In this document: piece after piece, positions 60,510 through 64,000 of the stretch
Position numbering within the stretch: position 1 is the stretch's first letter
How the letters are laid out: each line of letters begins with the position of its first letter
NCBI RefSeq assembly: GCF_002086115.1
Contig: NZ_MVHJ01000017.1
Location: 32,189 to 96,188 of the forward strand
Reading direction: 5' to 3'
From: Mycolicibacterium bacteremicum
GTDB lineage: Bacteria > Actinomycetota > Actinomycetes > Mycobacteriales > Mycobacteriaceae
Length of the DNA: 64,000 nucleotides
Position numbers and translations under genes: made by a program
The notes under the pieces: model-generated
Told to the model about the DNA's origin: nothing
Seen by the model: the letters and a program-made list of their open reading frames with translations, nothing else
The model's database searches: none

Positions 60510-61609
60510 GCGATCTGCGGGTGCAGGCCCGCTTCCGGCAGCGCGATCTCGACCTCGACATCACCCTGGCCGACGGCGAGGTCCTCGCGGTACTGGGACC
60601 CAACGGTGCCGGGAAATCGACTCTGCTACAGCTGATCTCCGGGCTCATCCGGCCCGATGCTGGCCGGATCAGCCTCGGCGACACCGTCCTCACCGATACC
60701 GCCACCGGCACGTTCGTTCCCCCACACGCCCGCGGTGTGGCGATGCTGTCCCAGCAGGCAATGCTGTTCCCGCACATGACTGCCGAGGCCAACGTGGCCT
60801 ACGCCCCGCGCTGTCGGGGGCTCTCGCGGTCGGCGGCCAGGGCTCAGGCCCACCGATGGCTCGCGGCCGTCGGCGCCGAGGAGCTTGCCGCGCGCAAGTC
60901 CGCCGAGCTGTCCGGCGGGCAGGCGCAACGGATCGCGGTCGCCCGCGCGCTGGCGGCACAACCGCGGCTGCTGTTGCTCGACGAGCCGATGGCCGCCCTC
61001 GACGTCACGGCCGCCCCGGCACTACGTCGGTTGTTGCGCGAGGTCCTGGGGCGCGGTGTCGCTCCGCTCGCCCCGGCCAGAACCGCCGTCATCGTCACCC
61101 ATGATCTGCTCGATGCACTCGCCATCGCCGACAAGGTGGTCGTCATCGACGGCGGCCGGGTGGTGGAACACGGCCCCGTGCGTCACGTGCTGAGTGCACC
61201 GCGAAGCGACTTCGCCGCGCGTATCGCCGGGGTGAACCTGGTCTCGGGAGTACTCGCCGAGCCCGGTGTGCTGCGCACACAGTGGGGCGCAACCTTTTCC
61301 GGCCTGGGTGAGCTCGCCGCCGGCACGCCCGGCGTCGCACTGTTCCGCCCCTCGGCAGTCGCGGTGCACCTGAACGCCCCGCATGCCAGCCCACGCAATG
61401 TCATCGACGTGCAGATCGCCGAACTCGACATCCATGGCTCCACCGTCCGGGTCCGCGGCGCCGAGCAGCCCGACGGCAGCACGGGCCTGGCCGCCGATAT
61501 CACCGCCTCCGCGGCCGCCGACCTGGACCTGCAGATCGGGCAGCGGGTGTACTTCGTCATGAAAACGCAGGAAGTGCAGCTTCATCCGGCGCTGATACCG
61601 ATGATGTAG
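60506..61609 (+). CDS. modC: Molybdate ABC transporter ATP-binding protein
   Basis: The 367-residue protein has Walker A (GPNGAGKST), a Q-loop region (MLSQQAMLFPH), the ABC signature LSGGQAQRIAVARAL, Walker B (LLLLDEPMAALD) and the switch His in VTHD. A C-terminal TOBE domain (about residues 290-367, ASPRNVIDVQIAELDIHG) may sense molybdate. It drives uptake with ATP. kup starts two bases after its stop. Confidence 0.95.
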   Translation: MSDLRVQARFRQRDLDLDITLADGEVLAVLGPNGAGKSTLLQLISGLIRPDAGRISLGDTVLTDTATGTFVPPHARGVAMLSQQAMLFPHMTAEANVAYAPRCRGLSRSAARAQAHRWLAAVGAEELAARKSAELSGGQAQRIAVARALAAQPRLLLLDEPMAALDVTAAPALRRLLREVLGRGVAPLAPARTAVIVTHDLLDALAIADKVVVIDGGRVVEHGPVRHVLSAPRSDFAARIAGVNLVSGVLAEPGVLRTQWGATFSGLGELAAGTPGVALFRPSAVAVHLNAPHASPRNVIDVQIAELDIHGSTVRVRGAEQPDGSTGLAADITASAAADLDLQIGQRVYFVMKTQEVQLHPALIPMM

Positions 61610-61611
61610 GG

Positions 61612-63537
61612 ATGCCAGACCAACCCGTGCCCACGCAGCAGCCCATCCGACCGCTGCGGCTGGCGATCATCGTCGGAGCGCTGGGCGTGGTGTTCGGTGA
61701 TATCGGCACCAGCCCCATCTACACGTTGCAGACGGTGTTCAACCCGGCCGACCCGCACCCGGTGCCGCTGAGCGAGGCGAACGTGTACGGGGTTGTGTCG
61801 CTGATCTTCTGGTCGGTCATGGTGATCGTCACCTTCACCTACGTCACCCTGGTCATGCGCGCCGACAACCACGGCGAGGGCGGCATCATGGCACTGATCA
61901 CGCTGTTACGGCGTGGGGCCGGCACGCGCGGTCACCGCACCGCGATCGCGCTCGGCTTCCTGGGTCTCTTCGGTGCCGCCCTGTTCTTCGGCGACTCGAT
62001 GATCACCCCGGCGATCTCGGTGCTGTCGGCGGTCGAGGGCCTCAAGACCATCGAACCCGGCCTCAAGGACTGGGTGGTACCGATCACCGCCGTCATCATC
62101 GTCGCGCTGTTCAGCGTGCAGCGGCAGGGCACGGCGGTGGTCGGGCGGTTCTTCGGCCCGGTGATGATCGCCTGGTTCGTTGCGATCGGCGCGTGCGGGG
62201 TGATCGGCATCATCGACAATCCCGGGATCCTGGCCGCGCTGTCTCCCACCTACGCCATCACCTTCATCGGCGGACACTTCCACATCGCCTTCTTCGCCTT
62301 GGCGGCGATCGTGCTGGCCGTCACCGGCGCCGAGGCGCTCTACGCCGATATGGGGCATTTCGGTCGGCGGGCCATCGTCATCGGGTGGCTGGGCCTGGTG
62401 CTGCCGGCCTGCACCCTGAACTACTTCGGTCAAGGCGCGTTGCTGCTGCGCGACGACAACGTGCACAGTGCGCCGTTCTTCCTGCTGGCCCCGGAGTGGG
62501 CGCGGTTGCCGCTGGTGCTGCTGGCCACGGCGGCCACCGTCATCGCCTCTCAGGCGGTGATCACCGGCGCGTTCTCGGTGGTGTCCCAGGCAGTGCAGCT
62601 CGGCTATCTGCCGCGGCTGCGCATCACGCACACCTCGGCCAAGGCGATCGGCCAAATCTACGTCCCGTGGATCAACTGGGTGCTGATGATGTCCGTGCTG
62701 ACGTTGGTTTTCGCCTTCCGATCCTCGGCGGCGCTGGCTTACGCGTTCGGCATGGCGGTCAGCGGAACGATCACGATCACCACACTGCTGTTCCTCTACT
62801 ACGCCCGGCAGGAGTGGAGGTGGCCGCTGTGGGCGTTGTTGATCGGAGGCGGCGCACTGCTCATCGTGGATCTGATGTTCTTCGCGGCCAACCTGACCAA
62901 ACTGGTACACGGCGCGTGGTTGCCGTTGGTGATCGCGGTGTTCGCCTTCACCGTCATGACGACGTGGCAGCGCGGCCGTCACCTGGTCACCGCATCACGC
63001 CGGGAGATCGAGGGGCCGTTGCGTCCGTTCATCGACGAGCTTGCCCACCGACAGCCCCCGTTGGACCGCGTCCCGGGGACCTCGATCTTCCTCAATCGCA
63101 GTGACGACACCACGCCGCTGGCGATGCGCACCAACGTCGAGCACAACCATGTGCTGCACGAGCACGTGATCATCGTCGCGGTCGAGACGCTTCCCGTGCC
63201 CAGGTTGTCCGACGAGCAGCGCATCACCGTGGACGCCCTGGGCTACCGCGACGACGGGATCGTGCACGTCACCGTGCACGCCGGATACATGGAACGTCCC
63301 GACGTCCCAAGGGCGCTGCGGATGCTGCCCGCCGAGGTGACCGAGGGCGGCATCGATCTGGACGACGCGTCGTACTTCCTGTCCCATCTGGAACTGGTCG
63401 TCGGTGACAGCACCGACATGATGGGCTGGCGCAAGCGGCTTTTCGTCGCCACGTCGTTTCTCACCGCCGATGCGGCCGGCTATTTTCACCTGCCACAAGA
63501 CCGGACGATCCTCGTCGGGTCACGATTGGATGTCTGA
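61612..63537 (+). CDS. kup: Kup-family potassium uptake protein
   Basis: The 641-residue transporter has the Kup hallmark GVVFGDIGTSPIYTL at the N-terminus, RADNHGEGGIMALI, about 12 membrane helices to residue 460, and a cytoplasmic C-terminal domain of about 170 residues. It is a proton-coupled potassium importer. It begins two bases after modC, so it may be read through from the molybdate operon, although the functions are unrelated. Confidence 0.95.
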   Translation: MPDQPVPTQQPIRPLRLAIIVGALGVVFGDIGTSPIYTLQTVFNPADPHPVPLSEANVYGVVSLIFWSVMVIVTFTYVTLVMRADNHGEGGIMALITLLRRGAGTRGHRTAIALGFLGLFGAALFFGDSMITPAISVLSAVEGLKTIEPGLKDWVVPITAVIIVALFSVQRQGTAVVGRFFGPVMIAWFVAIGACGVIGIIDNPGILAALSPTYAITFIGGHFHIAFFALAAIVLAVTGAEALYADMGHFGRRAIVIGWLGLVLPACTLNYFGQGALLLRDDNVHSAPFFLLAPEWARLPLVLLATAATVIASQAVITGAFSVVSQAVQLGYLPRLRITHTSAKAIGQIYVPWINWVLMMSVLTLVFAFRSSAALAYAFGMAVSGTITITTLLFLYYARQEWRWPLWALLIGGGALLIVDLMFFAANLTKLVHGAWLPLVIAVFAFTVMTTWQRGRHLVTASRREIEGPLRPFIDELAHRQPPLDRVPGTSIFLNRSDDTTPLAMRTNVEHNHVLHEHVIIVAVETLPVPRLSDEQRITVDALGYRDDGIVHVTVHAGYMERPDVPRALRMLPAEVTEGGIDLDDASYFLSHLELVVGDSTDMMGWRKRLFVATSFLTADAAGYFHLPQDRTILVGSRLDV

Positions 63538-63550
63538 TCCGACCCTGCCG

Positions 63551-63566
63551 TGTGATCCGGGTCACA
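63551..63566. promoter_or_regulatory. Perfect CRP consensus site downstream of kup
   Basis: TGTGATCCGGGTCACA fits TGTGA-N6-TCACA at every fixed position. It starts 13 bp after the kup stop codon and precedes a series of hairpins. The next coding start is more than 250 bp away. Confidence 0.6.
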
Positions 63567-63579
63567 AAGAAGTTAGCAT

Positions 63580-63680
63580 CGTCGTACGCCTTGGGTACCT
63601 GAGGCGGCGACGAACTTTACGGAGCGGGTTGCTCCAGGCCCACGGAACGGCCCCGGTGTGTTTCCCGGGGCCGTTCCAAT
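63580..63680 (+). ncRNA. Candidate structured small RNA
   Basis: Three hairpins follow each other: CGCCT/AGGCG around a GGTACC core (about 63588-63606), GGAGC/GCTCC (63621-63635), and a 13-bp GC-rich stem (63644-63677). A TAGCAT hexamer at 63574-63579 could be a -10 element and the perfect CRP site lies just upstream. No open frame in this stretch looks protein-like. It could instead be the kup 3' untranslated region or the leader of the next gene. Confidence 0.35.
63644..63677 (+). terminator. Strong GC-rich hairpin downstream of kup
   Basis: The 13-base arms 63644-63656 and 63665-63677 are exact reverse complements around an 8-base loop. This is the strongest terminator-like structure in the window, although only AATGTT follows and not a T-run. 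It would end the modABC-kup transcript or the candidate RNA. Confidence 0.7.
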
Positions 63681-63808
63681 GTTCGGGGCACTTCCTTGAA
63701 TCTCGCCCATACGCCGAATGAACTCCGCACTACAACGGCCGGGAACATCGCGTCTCAAAGTTATCCACAGGGGCGGAAGATGCTACGCCGCGTGTCAGTG
63801 CAGGTCGG

Positions 63809-63814
63809 TAGAAT
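63809..63814 (+). promoter_or_regulatory. -10 element of a leaderless promoter
   Basis: TAGAAT ends seven bases before the ATG at 63822, so transcription would begin at or within a base of the start codon. No ribosome binding site is present, in line with leaderless translation, which is frequent in mycobacteria. Confidence 0.6.
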
Positions 63815-63821
63815 CGCACAC

Positions 63822-64000
63822 ATGTTCGAACGATCGGAGCTGTCGGCCATGAGCGATGACGCGCTCATCGACGCCGTCAGGGCCGAGACCCAGGCCGAAG
63901 CCGCCGCCGCGGCCCGCCGGCTGGCCGTCATCGCCGAAGTCACGTCGCGTTGGTGCGATGACGAGGACGAGTTCTCTGCACTCAAGCTGATCGACGGTTG
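63822..64000 (+). CDS. DUF222 / 13E12-type protein, N-terminal part (cut by window edge)
   Basis: The 59 visible codons (MSDDALIDAVRAETQAEAAAAARRLAVIAEV, then RWCDDEDEF) match the start of mycobacterial DUF222 proteins, which usually carry a C-terminal HNH nuclease domain and occur in many copies per genome (13E12 repeat family). Whether the nuclease domain is present here cannot be seen. A second ATG lies ten codons in. Confidence 0.75.
   Translation, partial: MFERSELSAMSDDALIDAVRAETQAEAAAAARRLAVIAEVTSRWCDDEDEFSALKLIDG

Noticed and set aside
63538..63680. c-di-AMP (ydaO-type) riboswitch linked to potassium transport.
   Set aside because: It lies after kup, not before it, and I could not match the conserved core; a covariance-model search would settle this.

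Overview
The window is high-GC actinobacterial chromosome. Gene content and order point to a rapidly growing Mycobacterium (Mycolicibacterium): a receiver-domain gene directly before a complete 14-gene nuo operon, the aofH-hpx gene pair, an mbtM-type fatty acid ligase, DUF732 and DUF222 proteins, LLM/F420 oxidoreductases, and many GTG starts with ATGA/GTGA overlaps. Species cannot be fixed from the sequence alone. No tRNA, rRNA, CRISPR array, insertion sequence or phage gene was seen.

Layout. 1-2048: 5' end of a non-ribosomal peptide synthetase with its MbtH partner, leaving the window on the left. 2592-3041: small secreted protein. 3205-10959: a catabolic operon on the plus strand (homogentisate-dioxygenase-like cupin, alpha/beta hydrolase, CaiB/BaiF CoA-transferase, HMG-CoA-lyase-like enzyme, TetR regulator, acyl-CoA dehydrogenase, APH-family kinase, DUF6285). 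Its last three genes look like the LvaC-LvaA-LvaB set that dehydroxylates 4-hydroxyacyl-CoAs. 10986-12944: methyltransferase, SnoaL-like and YceI proteins, degenerate receiver protein. 13159-28510: nuoA-N, respiratory complex I, with a CRP-like site before nuoA and a 22-bp perfect inverted repeat between nuoF and nuoG. 28507-45803: mixed accessory metabolism (HSL-type esterase, crotonase, TetR with a kinase/lipocalin-like pair, AraC regulator, EthA-like Baeyer-Villiger monooxygenase, LLM oxidoreductase, amine oxidase, haloperoxidase-like hydrolase, Zn alcohol dehydrogenase, quinone oxidoreductase, CocE hydrolase, an orphan mbtM).

46433-57504: a nitrogen-scavenging operon. Two DUF1989 proteins, a biotin-dependent urea/guanidine carboxylase, an allophanate hydrolase with an unusual C-terminal extra domain, a 2-oxoglutarate/Fe(II) oxygenase, a sodium:solute symporter and a TetR regulator follow two exact CTGTC-N4-GACAG palindromes, the motif I recall for mycobacterial AmtR. 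The gene set fits guanidine or a guanidino compound as well as urea. 58471-63537: molybdate regulator with modABC behind a pair of near-identical operator boxes, then the potassium transporter kup. 63538-64000: a perfect TGTGA-N6-TCACA site, a compact run of hairpins that may be a small RNA, and the leaderless start of a DUF222 protein.

The most promising leads are the urea/guanidine operon with its oxygenase and fused hydrolase, the LvaABC-like module, the stop-start micro-ORF relay behind the dioxygenase gene, and the CRP-site-linked candidate RNA after kup.
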